This document shows positions 8,150 through 16,463 of a stretch of 64,000 bases of DNA, one piece after another. The notes below the pieces were generated by a model. The model was given only the letters and a program-made list of their open reading frames with translations. It ran no database searches and had not been told where the DNA came from. The translations under genes and the position numbers were made by a program. Location of the stretch: contig CAZVAQ010000002.1 in NCBI GenBank assembly GCA_964625145.1, positions 3,834 to 67,833 on the forward strand. Reading direction: 5' to 3'. Each line of letters starts with the position of its first letter. Positions within the stretch are counted from its first letter, which is position 1. Origin of the DNA: CAYTRP01 sp964625145 (lineage in GTDB: Bacteria; Sumerlaeota; Sumerlaeia; SLMS01; JAHLLQ01).

Positions 8150-9139
8150 ATGAACCCCCTTTACAAGATCTACGCGATCGCCAGCAACACCTTCAAGGAA
8201 GCGGTCCGCAACCGCGTCCTCTATGTTCTGCTCTTCTTCGCGGTATTGATCCTGGTGGGTGCCTGGGTTGCCTCCTCGCTTGCCATCTTTGGACAGGAGA
8301 AGATCGTCCGCGACCTTGGCGTCGCCGCCATCAACATCATCTCCGTCCTCATCGCCGTGTTTGTCGGCGTGGGATTGGTCTACAACGACCTGGACAAGAA
8401 GACCATCTACACCATCGTCTCAAAGCCCATCAGCCGCTGGCACTTCATCGTCGGCAAGTATTTCGGGCTCCTGCTCACCATCTGGGTGAACATCATCTTC
8501 ATGACGTACATCTTCCTCGTGGTGCTGCTGCTGCGCAGCTACACCAGTGACGACTTCATGATGGCGCGGCTCTACACCGAGGGCGCGCCTCCTCCCACGG
8601 GCGGCACGATGATGATGTATTACATCAGCTCGCTGGCATCGGCCTTGGTGCAGGGCCTTGGCATCCTGTTCTCGCTGGGTACCTGGCAACCCGCCATTGC
8701 CGTCAACATGGCCGCCGAAGGGATCCTGCTCACCCAGGGGATCATAGCCGTCTCCGTCATGACGATGCTTGAGATGGCCGTCATCACCGCCTTCGCGGTG
8801 TTGTTCTCCTCGTTCTCCTCACCGACCTTGAGCGCGTTCCTCACCATCACCGCCTTCATCATCGGCCGGCTGAACGAGGACCTGTACTTCTTCGCCGACC
8901 TGATGCTGCGTCGCGCGGGCAGCCTGGAGGCGCTCTCCGGCGGACAGACCATCGCCTATTGGTTCTCCGTCGGCGCGGCGCACATCGCACCGAACCTGTC
9001 GTTCTTTGACCGGCGCGCGCAGATCGGCGACATGCAGCTCCCCTCGCTCGACCTGTACACGGTGGTGTACGGCGTGGCCTATGCGACGGCCGTGCTCATC
9101 ATCGCGTCGATGATCTTCAACAAGCGCAACTTCAAGTGA
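8150..9139 (+). CDS. ABC-2 type permease
   Basis: A 329-residue integral membrane protein with about six hydrophobic helices, the first at VLYVLLFFAVLILVGAWVA, others at INIISVLIAVFVGVGLVY, LLTIWVNIIFMTYIFLVVLL and near the C-terminus. The opening MNPLYKIYAIASNTFKEAVRNRVLY and the soluble stretch DLDKKTIYTIVSKPISRWHFIVGKYFG are characteristic of ABC-2/NatB-like permeases with an N-terminal amphipathic elbow helix. It begins three bases after the ATPase stop and partners it. A soluble loop (residues ~245-300, including LRRAGSLEALSGGQTIAYW) probably lies outside. The third member of the unit starts 34 bases downstream. Confidence 0.88.
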   Translation: MNPLYKIYAIASNTFKEAVRNRVLYVLLFFAVLILVGAWVASSLAIFGQEKIVRDLGVAAINIISVLIAVFVGVGLVYNDLDKKTIYTIVSKPISRWHFIVGKYFGLLLTIWVNIIFMTYIFLVVLLLRSYTSDDFMMARLYTEGAPPPTGGTMMMYYISSLASALVQGLGILFSLGTWQPAIAVNMAAEGILLTQGIIAVSVMTMLEMAVITAFAVLFSSFSSPTLSAFLTITAFIIGRLNEDLYFFADLMLRRAGSLEALSGGQTIAYWFSVGAAHIAPNLSFFDRRAQIGDMQLPSLDLYTVVYGVAYATAVLIIASMIFNKRNFK

Positions 9140-9173
9140 CCCGGCACCACGGCAACAACGGAGAGCCGAACGC

Positions 9174-10700
9174 ATGATCACGTTCACCAAACTGCGAAAC
9201 GACCTGGTCCTGGGCGTCATCGTCGCGCTGCTGATGATATTCTGCATCATGCGCCAGGCGAACTTCTACAAGGACTGGTGGGAGGGACCCGGGCACTATG
9301 TCCAGCGCATCGACATCCCGTCCTCCGACGTCATCCGCCTCGCCGCGTTGGGTTACGACAACCTGTACGCGGACTTCCTCACCCTGCGCGCCGTGCAGAT
9401 GTTCGGCGCCTCCTGGCGCACGCCAGAGGGCGTCGAGGACGCCACCGCTCCCATCTTCAACTACTTCGACGTGCTGACCGATCTCGACCCGCACTTCGTG
9501 CCGGTCTACGAGCTGGCAAACCTGATCATCTCCGATGACAAGGGCGACCACAAGCGCGGCCTCGAGATCATCCGCAAGGGCATCATGCACAACCCCCGCG
9601 ATTGGAAGCTGCCCTATCTGGGCATGTACACGTCCCTGTGGGGACTGGACGATCCCGACAGCGCGAGAATCTTCCTGCACTTCGCACAAAACGCGCGCGC
9701 TCCCGAGCACGTCCTGCGCATGAACGAATACATCGAGCGCCAGTCGGGCCAGTACTTCTCAGCCTTTGACATCAACATCGGCCATTTCCTGCGCTACACG
9801 CAACTCGGCATGGAAGACGAGCGCGAGATCACCATGCACAAGTTCCAGACCATCCTCGACGGTTGGTACAAGCTGGAGCTGGCGCGCGCGGCCGAGCGCT
9901 TCCTGAATGCAACCGGAGAACATCCGCGCACCATCGAGGACCTGCTCACAGAAGAGTACATGCCCCGCTTCGAGGCCCCCGTGCCCATGCGACTCCTTCC
10001 GCTGCTGGACTACGCGAAGGAGCATGGCCTGCCCCCAACCCAGGAGTCCCAGGACTTCATCCGCGAGACTGCCTCGCAGACCATCGTGGGCCTCCCGCCT
10101 GATCCTGCCGGCTTCTGGTATTTTGTCGAGCCCACCGCTCGTCAGAACCGTGTCGACAATCCCCGGCCCGACACCGCTTCACTGCCGGATCGATTCGACT
10201 ACTTCTTCAGCATGAGCCTGGCGGCTTTTGACCTCAACCGAGTGTCCGGCGAGGCACAGGAGTTTATCATGACCTTCATGAAGGACGAAGGTCGTCCACC
10301 AACCCACGAGGAAATGGCCCCCTTCCTCGGCGGCGATTTCTACGGTGGCCACTACGAATACTTCCCGGACTACGTCGGCGCCAGCGGCGAACCCGAGCCA
10401 CGCTTTGCCTCCAGCGCAACGCTGCGCATGTACATCACCAAGGAAGATCCCCGGCTCGGCCTCATGGGCACGCTCGATGACTTCCCCCTCCGCCAAGGCG
10501 TTTTCCTCCCGGGCCTGCCGCCGTATCTGGAAACCAACCCCTCCATCTGGGACTTCCCGGAGGACGCCGAGTGGGCACTCTGCAAGGGGCTCACTGTCGG
10601 CCTGCGCTACCAGGACCAGCCCGAGTGGCTCCGGCAGCAGATCACCAACCCTGCCACCTATGTGCACTGCGAGAACACCGTGGTCCTGCCGCCGGATTGA
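9174..10700 (+). CDS. Membrane-anchored TPR-like protein associated with ABC-2 exporter
   Basis: A 508-residue protein of unrecognised family. One N-terminal membrane anchor (NDLVLGVIVALLMIFCIM, residues ~9-26) precedes a soluble region. Residues ~50-190 (ADFLTLRAVQMFG, VLTDLDPHFVPVYELANLII, GLEIIRKGIMHNPRDWKLPYLGM) look like TPR-type helical repeats. The rest is mixed, with conserved-looking aromatic segments such as GGHYEYFPDYVG. It directly follows the ATPase and permease genes, so it is probably a periplasmic accessory part of that transporter. Similar tetratricopeptide partners accompany ABC-2 exporters in some Deltaproteobacteria and Planctomycetes; this is a memory of genome contexts, not a demonstrated homology. 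No catalytic motif was seen. Confidence 0.6.
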   Translation: MITFTKLRNDLVLGVIVALLMIFCIMRQANFYKDWWEGPGHYVQRIDIPSSDVIRLAALGYDNLYADFLTLRAVQMFGASWRTPEGVEDATAPIFNYFDVLTDLDPHFVPVYELANLIISDDKGDHKRGLEIIRKGIMHNPRDWKLPYLGMYTSLWGLDDPDSARIFLHFAQNARAPEHVLRMNEYIERQSGQYFSAFDINIGHFLRYTQLGMEDEREITMHKFQTILDGWYKLELARAAERFLNATGEHPRTIEDLLTEEYMPRFEAPVPMRLLPLLDYAKEHGLPPTQESQDFIRETASQTIVGLPPDPAGFWYFVEPTARQNRVDNPRPDTASLPDRFDYFFSMSLAAFDLNRVSGEAQEFIMTFMKDEGRPPTHEEMAPFLGGDFYGGHYEYFPDYVGASGEPEPRFASSATLRMYITKEDPRLGLMGTLDDFPLRQGVFLPGLPPYLETNPSIWDFPEDAEWALCKGLTVGLRYQDQPEWLRQQITNPATYVHCENTVVLPPD

Positions 10701-10750
10701 TTCCACCCGGTTAATTTTCCGGCACAGGGTATTCCAAACCTTGTCTGTCT

Positions 10751-10809
10751 GGGCCCGGTCAGGATAACGTCGGTCAATCGACGGGATCGCCGCCGGGCCC
10801 TCTCTTTTT
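10751..10809 (+). terminator. Nested hairpin followed by T-run
   Basis: Outer arms GGGCCCGG (10751-10758) and CCGGGCCC (10793-10800) enclose an inner hairpin CGTCG/CGACG (10768-10772 and 10779-10783). The outer arm is followed by TCTCTTTTT. This has the form of a rho-independent terminator for the ABC unit, about 50 bases after its last stop, and precedes the ECF sigma gene. The spacing of the outer arms (34 bases) is longer than usual. Confidence 0.5.
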
Positions 10810-10861
10810 GCCCCGCCGCCACCCGCCACTTCATCCCAACCTCTTTCAGGAAAGAGTGCCC

Positions 10862-11470
10862 GTGGCCCTGGCCGACATTCCTCCGGATCTGGTCCAGCGC
10901 TGCCAGCGTGGGGATGACGCTGCCTACGACGCACTCTTCCGCGCCATCCGTGACGACCTCTTCCGGTGGATCTTCTCTCTCGTCCGCAGCGAGGAGGACA
11001 CCGAGGAGATCCTGCAGGAATGCCTGATTCGCATCTTCCGGCACCTCCCCCGGCTTCAGGACCCCAACCGCTTCGCCGCCTGGACCTCGCGCATGGTCGT
11101 CAATCAGGTGAACACGTGGCGCGTGCGCGCCCGCAAGACACGCATGGAGGCGCTGGAGGAAGGGTGGGAAGCCCCCCGGGAGGCGCTCCCCCTGCAGGGC
11201 TCGCCCGGGCCCGGGCCCCGCGCCGTGCTGGCCCGCGAGGAAATCCTACGCGACGTCAACGAGGCCATCAAGGAGCTCCCCCCCCGTCAGCGCACCGCTG
11301 TCATGCTCTTCGATGTGCAGGGCTGGTCCATCCGCCAGATTGCCGAGGAGCTCGATTGCTCGGAAGGGGCCGTCAAGTTCAACATCTTCCAAGGCCGCCG
11401 CAAGCTCCGAAACTTGCTCACCGCCCACATCGACGCCGATGGAAATCCGATCATTTCCGAACCGCAATGA
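10862..11470 (+). CDS. ECF-type RNA polymerase sigma factor
   Basis: About 202 residues from GTG 10862, preceded by AGGAAAGAG. An upstream in-frame start at 10808 is possible but has no ribosome binding site. Region 2 is visible as YDALFRAIRDDLFRWIFSLVRSEEDTEEILQE and FAAWTSRMVVNQVNTWRVRARK; region 4 as LPPRQRTAVMLFDVQGWSIRQIAEELDCSEGAVKFNIFQGRRKLR. This is the standard two-domain ECF/sigma-70 group 4 layout. The next gene, 61 bases downstream, encodes a protein with a single membrane segment and a coiled acidic N-terminus, the usual position for an anti-sigma factor. The target regulon is unknown. Confidence 0.9.
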   Translation: MALADIPPDLVQRCQRGDDAAYDALFRAIRDDLFRWIFSLVRSEEDTEEILQECLIRIFRHLPRLQDPNRFAAWTSRMVVNQVNTWRVRARKTRMEALEEGWEAPREALPLQGSPGPGPRAVLAREEILRDVNEAIKELPPRQRTAVMLFDVQGWSIRQIAEELDCSEGAVKFNIFQGRRKLRNLLTAHIDADGNPIISEPQ

Positions 11471-11531
11471 CCGAACCTTCTCCACACGCCGCGAGTCAGC
11501 ATGATCGACCTCAACGGAAGGCGCATTCAAC

Positions 11532-12389
11532 ATGACCACCCATCGCACCCCTGAAACCCTGCCGGAAGGCTGGACTCCCGAGGCTGACTCTGACCGCCAG
11601 TGGAAGGCCATCACCGCCCTGATGCGCGAGGCCGACACGCCCCGCATCCCCGGAGAGGAGCGTTGGGAGGAGATCCGTCTGGCCGCGCGCCGCGAGGCGG
11701 GCATTGCAGACGGCGCCGCCGTTGTCCCAATTGCAAGCGAGAGCCGCTCGCGCCCGAGCTACATCGCGCGTGTCATGCAGATCGCCGCGGTGGGGGTGGC
11801 CGCCTTCGCCTTGGGGTGGTTCCTCAGCCCCACCCAGTCGGCCGAGGAATCGCCGCTCATGGCCAGTGCGGGAACAAGCCAGGCAGGCACCAGCATCACC
11901 CCGGGTCTGCCCACGGATGACGACAAGCTGGTCATCACCCACGGCGACGCTCCGGGGCGCGTCACGCCAACCGTTCCGCGTGATGGAAGCGCACCCATTC
12001 CGGTTTCCGCCAATGGGAGCGTGCCGCTGGCGACGCCGCGTCATGTGGTCATTCGCGAAGGCTCGAATCCGCCGGTCGCCGTGGGCTTGAGTGATGGCGC
12101 CGACAGCGCTGCGATCCTGCTCCCCGATTTCCTGCGCACCCTGCGTGCACAGCCGGGACAAACCATCCCGGCCGACGCGGTCCTGGATTCCATCACCAAC
12201 CTCCTCGGTGAGGAAACCAACCCGGCCAACGAAGCAGCCTTGCGCTTCCTGCGTGCGGAAATTCTGCTGCTTGAAAAGTCCGACCGCGTCGCCGCGCTTG
12301 CGGAGTACGAAACAGTCCTGCGCATTACAAATGGCGAAGGCGTGATCGCCGGGAATGCACGATCACGCCTCGCCAGTCTGCGCGACTGA
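11532..12389 (+). CDS. Single-pass membrane protein, probable anti-sigma factor
   Basis: A 285-residue protein just downstream of the ECF sigma gene. The N-terminal ~75 residues are soluble and could bind the sigma factor (RQWKAITALMREADTPRIPGEERWEEIRLAARREAG). A transmembrane helix lies at about 79-99 (YIARVMQIAAVGVAAFALGW). A low-complexity periplasmic linker follows, and the last ~80 residues (ILLPDFLRTLRAQPGQ to ALAEYETVLRITNGEGVIAGNARSRL) look like a helical TPR-type tail. There is no zinc-binding HxxxCxxC anti-sigma motif, so the function rests on gene order and topology. Confidence 0.55.
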   Translation: MTTHRTPETLPEGWTPEADSDRQWKAITALMREADTPRIPGEERWEEIRLAARREAGIADGAAVVPIASESRSRPSYIARVMQIAAVGVAAFALGWFLSPTQSAEESPLMASAGTSQAGTSITPGLPTDDDKLVITHGDAPGRVTPTVPRDGSAPIPVSANGSVPLATPRHVVIREGSNPPVAVGLSDGADSAAILLPDFLRTLRAQPGQTIPADAVLDSITNLLGEETNPANEAALRFLRAEILLLEKSDRVAALAEYETVLRITNGEGVIAGNARSRLASLRD

Positions 12390-12408
12390 AGTTGCCCGGA
12401 ACAGCCGC

Positions 12409-15400
12409 TCAGAATATCTCGCCTGGACTGATGGTTCCGTTCCTCGGGTCATAGGGAATCGGTTCGTCGTTCTCCACACCATCCGGCCCGACGCTGAACA
12501 GGACGTACTTCGTCGCGTTGTCGAACGGATGGTAGATGAATGGCTTGCCGCTGAACGGATCCACGGGAAGCTCGTCGATCCAGCGCCCTTCCACGACCTT
12601 CAAGATGTCGGGGTAATGCCCGTTGAAGTTGCGGTAACGCTCCAGGGCAATCTGGATGCGAAGGATGTCTCGCTTGGCCTGCATCACATAGTCCCGCGTC
12701 GAGGCTTCCATGAAATTCGGCAGGGCGATCTTTGCCATGGGATGCTTCATGCGGCTGACAACCTCGTCCTGGAAGAGCGCGTCCGGTCGCTGCTCATAAG
12801 GCGGCTTCGCCACCTCTTCTGCAACCACCTCATAAAACTCCGACAGCTCCTTCGCACCGTCGTCGAGCCACTTGATCATCCCCTCGCGGGAACCAATCAG
12901 GAAGCTGGCCAGGCCGCTCATGCCTATGTTGCGCTGAAACTCGGATCGACGCCGCGCGAACTCCTCATCGCTCATCTCGCGCAGCTCGCTCTTGCGCTGC
13001 TCAATCCCGGCTTCGCCCGCTTTCTGTTCGCCACGGAACCCTTCCGTCGTTCCGAGGTAGGTCTCTGCGACGTGGGCCAATTCCGCACCTGCCCGCGCCA
13101 GTTGGGGCTCGCTCAGCTTCCCGCTCGTCACCAATTGGCTGATGGCATTGTTGCCGATGTTTTGCATCGCGATTGAGATCAGGGAACCGATCAACAGCGC
13201 GTTCCTGCTCCCGTAGTCGCGGCCCATCCGCACCGCCGTGACATAGTTATCCAGCGCCTTGTCATAGTCGCCCTTCGACTCGAAGTACTTCCCCTGAGCC
13301 ACCAAGGCCCTTGCGCTTTGCTGCGCGAACAGGAAGTTCGGCACCTTGGTCGCAGGCCCATCGATGCCCGGGTCCACGTTCTCCGCCTGATCCAGCGCCA
13401 CACCTTCTCTGATCTTTGCGAAGGATGCCTCCCAACCATGCAGATAGGGGAGCAGCATGTTGGTTTCAGCCGTCCACACTTCACCCGGCTGCCGCAGGCG
13501 ATTCATTTCCGAATCCAGGTCCCCGGACGGCAGTCCCGGCCATGTCAGCATCGCCATCTGGTAGTGGATCATTGCGTTGTCCTGGCCGCTTTTCTCTCTC
13601 TGCGCCAACATCTGCTTTAGGTACTCGTCCTCCTCGATCGCCGCTGTGGGGTTCTCCATGCGATCAACCAGTTTGCGAACTTCCTCCCACGTCACCGTCT
13701 CGACGAGATCCCCGGTGGGCATGCTCTTCTGGGTGTAACGACCGTTCGGAATCCTGTCGCCGCCGTCATCCTGCTGGTTCGGGCCGACGCTGTACACATA
13801 AGCCACGTTGTCGCGCAGGACATACCGCACGACCTTGCTGTCCACCGCGAACAGGTCCACGGGCGGGACAAAGCCTTCCTCCGTGTCACTGATCTCCTTC
13901 CAGCTCTCCGGCAGCTTCTTGTTGCGGATGGCCCACAGCCGCACCGCCTGGGCACCCGCCTCAAGCCGCGATTGCTGCCCGCGAACCAATCCTGTCATGG
14001 ATTTCGGTGCCCCATCCTCGTCCGGGTTGGCCACAAAGGTCTTCAGCATGTCGCCTTCGAACACATAGTAATCTTCCAGTTGGAGGGACCGAACAATGTC
14101 CCCACCACTCAAGTGCCCCTTTGCCGGATCGTAGGCCACCTGCCCGCCGTCATCGCGTCCGTCCGGGCCGATGCTGTAGATGCGAAACTCGGTGAAATCC
14201 GGCGCGTACGCCATCTGGTAGGTCTTGTCGGCCGGCGCTGGCTTCACTTGGCCCGTATTGCGGTCCTTCTGCTGCAAGGCGTAAGCCGCGAACGGATCCT
14301 CCGGAATCCAGCTCATGTAGGCGATCGGCGTGGTCAGTTGCCACTTGCTTTCGGGAAAGACCCCAAAGTCCACGCGATAGGCTTCCAATGCCACATTCAT
14401 CGCTCGCAGGTCCGCCTGGGCGCGCGACACGTTGGACTTCACCAAGGCATCGCTCAGCAACCTGCGGCTCTCCGGCTCGATCCATTCCACCGGATCGCCT
14501 TCCTCGGCGATGCCCATCGCCTGTGTCCGCTCCTGCTCAACCGCCGGCTCCTCCTTGTTGATACCCAAGCCCATCGACACTGTCGCCACGCCGCCCACCA
14601 GCACAATCGCCAGCGCCGCGACACTCAACCGCGCCGGATGCTGCAGCGGATTCGCCAACAGCGCCGCGATGCGACGGCCGATCTGTGTGCGCGTTGCAAA
14701 CAGGCCGGGGCTCATTACCATGGGTCGTTGCACATGCCGCGTCTCCAGCACGCCGAGCAATTGCCGCGCGTAATCCCGCGCCTGGTCGTTGCTCGCCACC
14801 AATGCGCGGTCGCATGCCAGCTCCGTCGCCTCCTCCCACTGACGGCCCGCAAACCAAACCACCGGATGGAAGAAGAACAAGGCCTCCGCCGCGCGCCGCA
14901 GCAACAGCGCCAGCGAATCTCCATGCCGCGCGTGCATCAATTCATGCCGCAACAGCCACGCGCTTTGCTCCGCATTGGCTTCGTCCGCCATCCAGCACGG
15001 CACAAAAACCGTCGGCCGCACCGTCCCGACAAGAGCCGGCGAATCCAGCCCCGCAATCACGCGAAGGCGCGGCATGGCCTTCAGGCCGATGTCACGTCCG
15101 ATCGTATGGGCCATTTCTCGCAGCGCTTCCGGCGCTTCCGTCCCGCGCCGGCGCAGGAGTTGCAGCTTTATGACATCCACCAGGATGACCGTCGCCATGG
15201 CCAGCACTCCCAACGCCCACAGCAACGCCAACGCCGCCGCCAGGCTCCACTGCTCCGACCTTCCTGCACTCGCCGGCACCTGAACCGTTTCGGCGACAGT
15301 GGCGGCGACACCCGCCGCGGGTGCTTCAAACTCCGGCACCTCAACACGCGCCGACGGCAATTGCTCCAGTTGCGCCATGTCCCGCGCGAGTTGCGCGGCG

Positions 15401-15696
15401 ATCACCTCGTCCAGATTACCTCCACCATTCCAGGCGGTAAGTACTTCGGTCTTCACCGGGCTCTCGATGGCCACGACGGGCATCGGCGAACCCGCGATCA
15501 GCGAAATCAACGGCTTGGCCAGCACCACCAGCCACAGCAAGGCACACAGCCTCGGGGATTTCACCACCCGCATCCGGCACAATGCCCACAGCAATCCCGC
15601 CAGCACGGCCACCTCGATGCTCGCGATCGCCAGCCGCTCCAGCAACGTGTTCCCGCCCACAATGCCAAACATCTCCTGCAGCACGTATCCGCTCAT
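12409..15696 (-). CDS. BlaR1/MecR1-like M56 sensor protease with three pseudopilin-like segments
   Basis: A 1095-residue protein. Two or three N-terminal transmembrane helices (residues ~22-40, ~50-70, ~155-175) precede the M56 zinc site HELMH (251-255) with the distal ATELACDRAL near 290, and another helix follows at ~357-375. BlaR1-type proteases cleave or inactivate a BlaI repressor after sensing envelope stress or ligand. Instead of a penicillin-binding domain, residues ~420-1095 hold three segments resembling the C-terminal part of type II secretion pseudopilins: FRIYSIGPDGRDDGG (~504), YVYSVGPNQQDDGGD (~633), YVLFSVGPDGVENDE (near the end). A helical TPR-like stretch lies between the second and third. 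Its ATG overlaps the blaI stop (ATGA, 15696-15693). Confidence 0.85.
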   Translation of the reverse strand: MSGYVLQEMFGIVGGNTLLERLAIASIEVAVLAGLLWALCRMRVVKSPRLCALLWLVVLAKPLISLIAGSPMPVVAIESPVKTEVLTAWNGGGNLDEVIAAQLARDMAQLEQLPSARVEVPEFEAPAAGVAATVAETVQVPASAGRSEQWSLAAALALLWALGVLAMATVILVDVIKLQLLRRRGTEAPEALREMAHTIGRDIGLKAMPRLRVIAGLDSPALVGTVRPTVFVPCWMADEANAEQSAWLLRHELMHARHGDSLALLLRRAAEALFFFHPVVWFAGRQWEEATELACDRALVASNDQARDYARQLLGVLETRHVQRPMVMSPGLFATRTQIGRRIAALLANPLQHPARLSVAALAIVLVGGVATVSMGLGINKEEPAVEQERTQAMGIAEEGDPVEWIEPESRRLLSDALVKSNVSRAQADLRAMNVALEAYRVDFGVFPESKWQLTTPIAYMSWIPEDPFAAYALQQKDRNTGQVKPAPADKTYQMAYAPDFTEFRIYSIGPDGRDDGGQVAYDPAKGHLSGGDIVRSLQLEDYYVFEGDMLKTFVANPDEDGAPKSMTGLVRGQQSRLEAGAQAVRLWAIRNKKLPESWKEISDTEEGFVPPVDLFAVDSKVVRYVLRDNVAYVYSVGPNQQDDGGDRIPNGRYTQKSMPTGDLVETVTWEEVRKLVDRMENPTAAIEEDEYLKQMLAQREKSGQDNAMIHYQMAMLTWPGLPSGDLDSEMNRLRQPGEVWTAETNMLLPYLHGWEASFAKIREGVALDQAENVDPGIDGPATKVPNFLFAQQSARALVAQGKYFESKGDYDKALDNYVTAVRMGRDYGSRNALLIGSLISIAMQNIGNNAISQLVTSGKLSEPQLARAGAELAHVAETYLGTTEGFRGEQKAGEAGIEQRKSELREMSDEEFARRRSEFQRNIGMSGLASFLIGSREGMIKWLDDGAKELSEFYEVVAEEVAKPPYEQRPDALFQDEVVSRMKHPMAKIALPNFMEASTRDYVMQAKRDILRIQIALERYRNFNGHYPDILKVVEGRWIDELPVDPFSGKPFIYHPFDNATKYVLFSVGPDGVENDEPIPYDPRNGTISPGEIF

Positions 15697-16148
15697 GATT
15701 GCATTCCTTTGCTCTTGGGATCGGCGGAGGAATCGGCGCCCTTTGTCCTGCCCGGCTCCTCGCGAAACAGCTTCCGGATCTCCTGCAGCTCTACCTCGTC
15801 GATCGCTTCATTCTTCAACAGGTGCAGCACCATGTGCCGTGGGGAGCCGCCGAAGAAGCTCGACAGGACATCCTTCAGCCGCCGGTCCGCCACCTGCCGC
15901 TTTTCCACCGTCGCGCGGTATCGCGTCGCCCGCTCGATCGTCGGGATCGGCTCGATCACGCCCTTCTTCCGCAGATTCGCCAGCACCGTGTGGACTGTTG
16001 TGTCCGCCAGAGGCCGGGTATCCTGCAGTTGCGTTGTCACCTCCGCCGCCGTCGCGTCCCCCCGGGTCCAGAACACCTGCATGATGTCCAGTTCCAGATC
16101 CGTCAGATCCTCAAGCGGGTCAGTGGTTTCCTTCCTTCGTCGCGCCAT
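15693..16148 (-). CDS. BlaI/MecI/CopY-family transcriptional repressor
   Basis: A 151-residue winged-helix repressor starting at ATG 16148, preceded by AAGGAGG. DNA binding is seen in LTDLELDIMQVFWTRGDATAAEVTTQLQ and PLADTTVHTVLANLRKKGVIEPI; the C-terminal half (VADRRLKDVLSSFFGGSP, HLLKNEAIDEVELQEIRKLF) is the dimerization helix region. The family represses its own operon until a BlaR1-type protease removes it. Here it overlaps the blaR1-like gene by four bases, so the two are surely co-translated. Two inverted repeats upstream (16165-16199, 16201-16220) are the likely operator. No beta-lactamase is in the window, so the regulated function is unknown. Confidence 0.92.
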   Translation of the reverse strand: MARRRKETTDPLEDLTDLELDIMQVFWTRGDATAAEVTTQLQDTRPLADTTVHTVLANLRKKGVIEPIPTIERATRYRATVEKRQVADRRLKDVLSSFFGGSPRHMVLHLLKNEAIDEVELQEIRKLFREEPGRTKGADSSADPKSKGMQS

Positions 16149-16164
16149 GGGTTGGCCTCCTTCG

Positions 16165-16199
16165 CTCGATATGCGCGGAGTAATTCTATTTATATCGAG
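16165..16199. promoter_or_regulatory. Inverted repeat upstream of blaI, candidate operator
   Basis: Perfect eight-base inverted repeat CTCGATAT (16165-16172) and ATATCGAG (16192-16199) around a 19-base AT-rich spacer, 17 bases upstream of the blaI-like start codon. Its position and symmetry fit a repressor site overlapping the promoter. It is not the classical TACA-N-TGTA BlaI box, so binding is inference. Confidence 0.45.
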
Positions 16200-16200
16200 T

Positions 16201-16220
16201 CTGTCAACGAAAATCGACAG
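16201..16220. promoter_or_regulatory. Second inverted repeat upstream of blaI
   Basis: CTGTC (16201-16205) and GACAG (16216-16220) frame a ten-base spacer. The site begins two bases after the first inverted repeat. Together they could form tandem operator half-sites, and TCGA occurs in both. Evidence is position and symmetry only. Confidence 0.3.
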
Positions 16221-16258
16221 GGCGGCCGATAGATAGAGTGGAGCCGCAGCAAGCGTAG

Positions 16259-16278
16259 GGCAGGCATCCTTGCCTGCC
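16259..16278. repeat. Covarying palindrome, copy 1
   Basis: Perfect hairpin with arms GGCAGGCA and TGCCTGCC and loop TCCT. It belongs to a set of short palindromes in 16259-17288 that share the plan GCRGRCR, a YCCT or TCT loop, then YGYCYGC. It lies in the 315-base gap between blaI and the orphan membrane gene; the rest of that gap holds decayed pieces such as CCTGCCAA. Confidence 0.7.
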
Positions 16279-16347
16279 AAATTCAACCCACCACCCCCAA
16301 GCATTTCCCCTAATCGGCGTGGAAGGCTGGCCTGCCAAGTCCACCCG

Positions 16348-16385
16348 CCACCCCACGACTCGCGGACGAGGGCGTCCGCGCTCCA
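16348..16385. repeat. 38-base direct repeat, left copy, containing a palindrome
   Basis: 38 bases that recur at 17097-17134 with one mismatch (the final 33 are identical). It contains an eight-base-pair hairpin, arms CGCGGACG (16361-16368) and CGTCCGCG (16373-16380), loop AGGG. On the opposite strand the loop reads CCCT, matching the other palindromes nearby. The two copies flank the orphan membrane protein gene in the same orientation. Confidence 0.8.
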
Positions 16386-16426
16386 TGGCAGATGGGCAAT
16401 GGGCTGATACGGTATGGGTGGGGTGT

Positions 16427-16440
16427 GCAGACGAGACGTC
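16427..16440. repeat. Degenerate copy of the GCAGACG palindrome
   Basis: GCAGACGAGACGTC matches the first 14 bases of the intact hairpin at 17272-17288, but the right arm then diverges (GGG in place of TGC). I read it as a decayed copy. Confidence 0.45.
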
Positions 16441-16463
16441 GGGATCCGACCTCGAACACTCGC

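Noticed and set aside
13972..16236. Open frame of about 750 codons on the plus strand
   Set aside because: It spans the blaI/blaR1-like genes, read clearly on the minus strand, and has a His/Arg-rich composition typical of antisense shadows.
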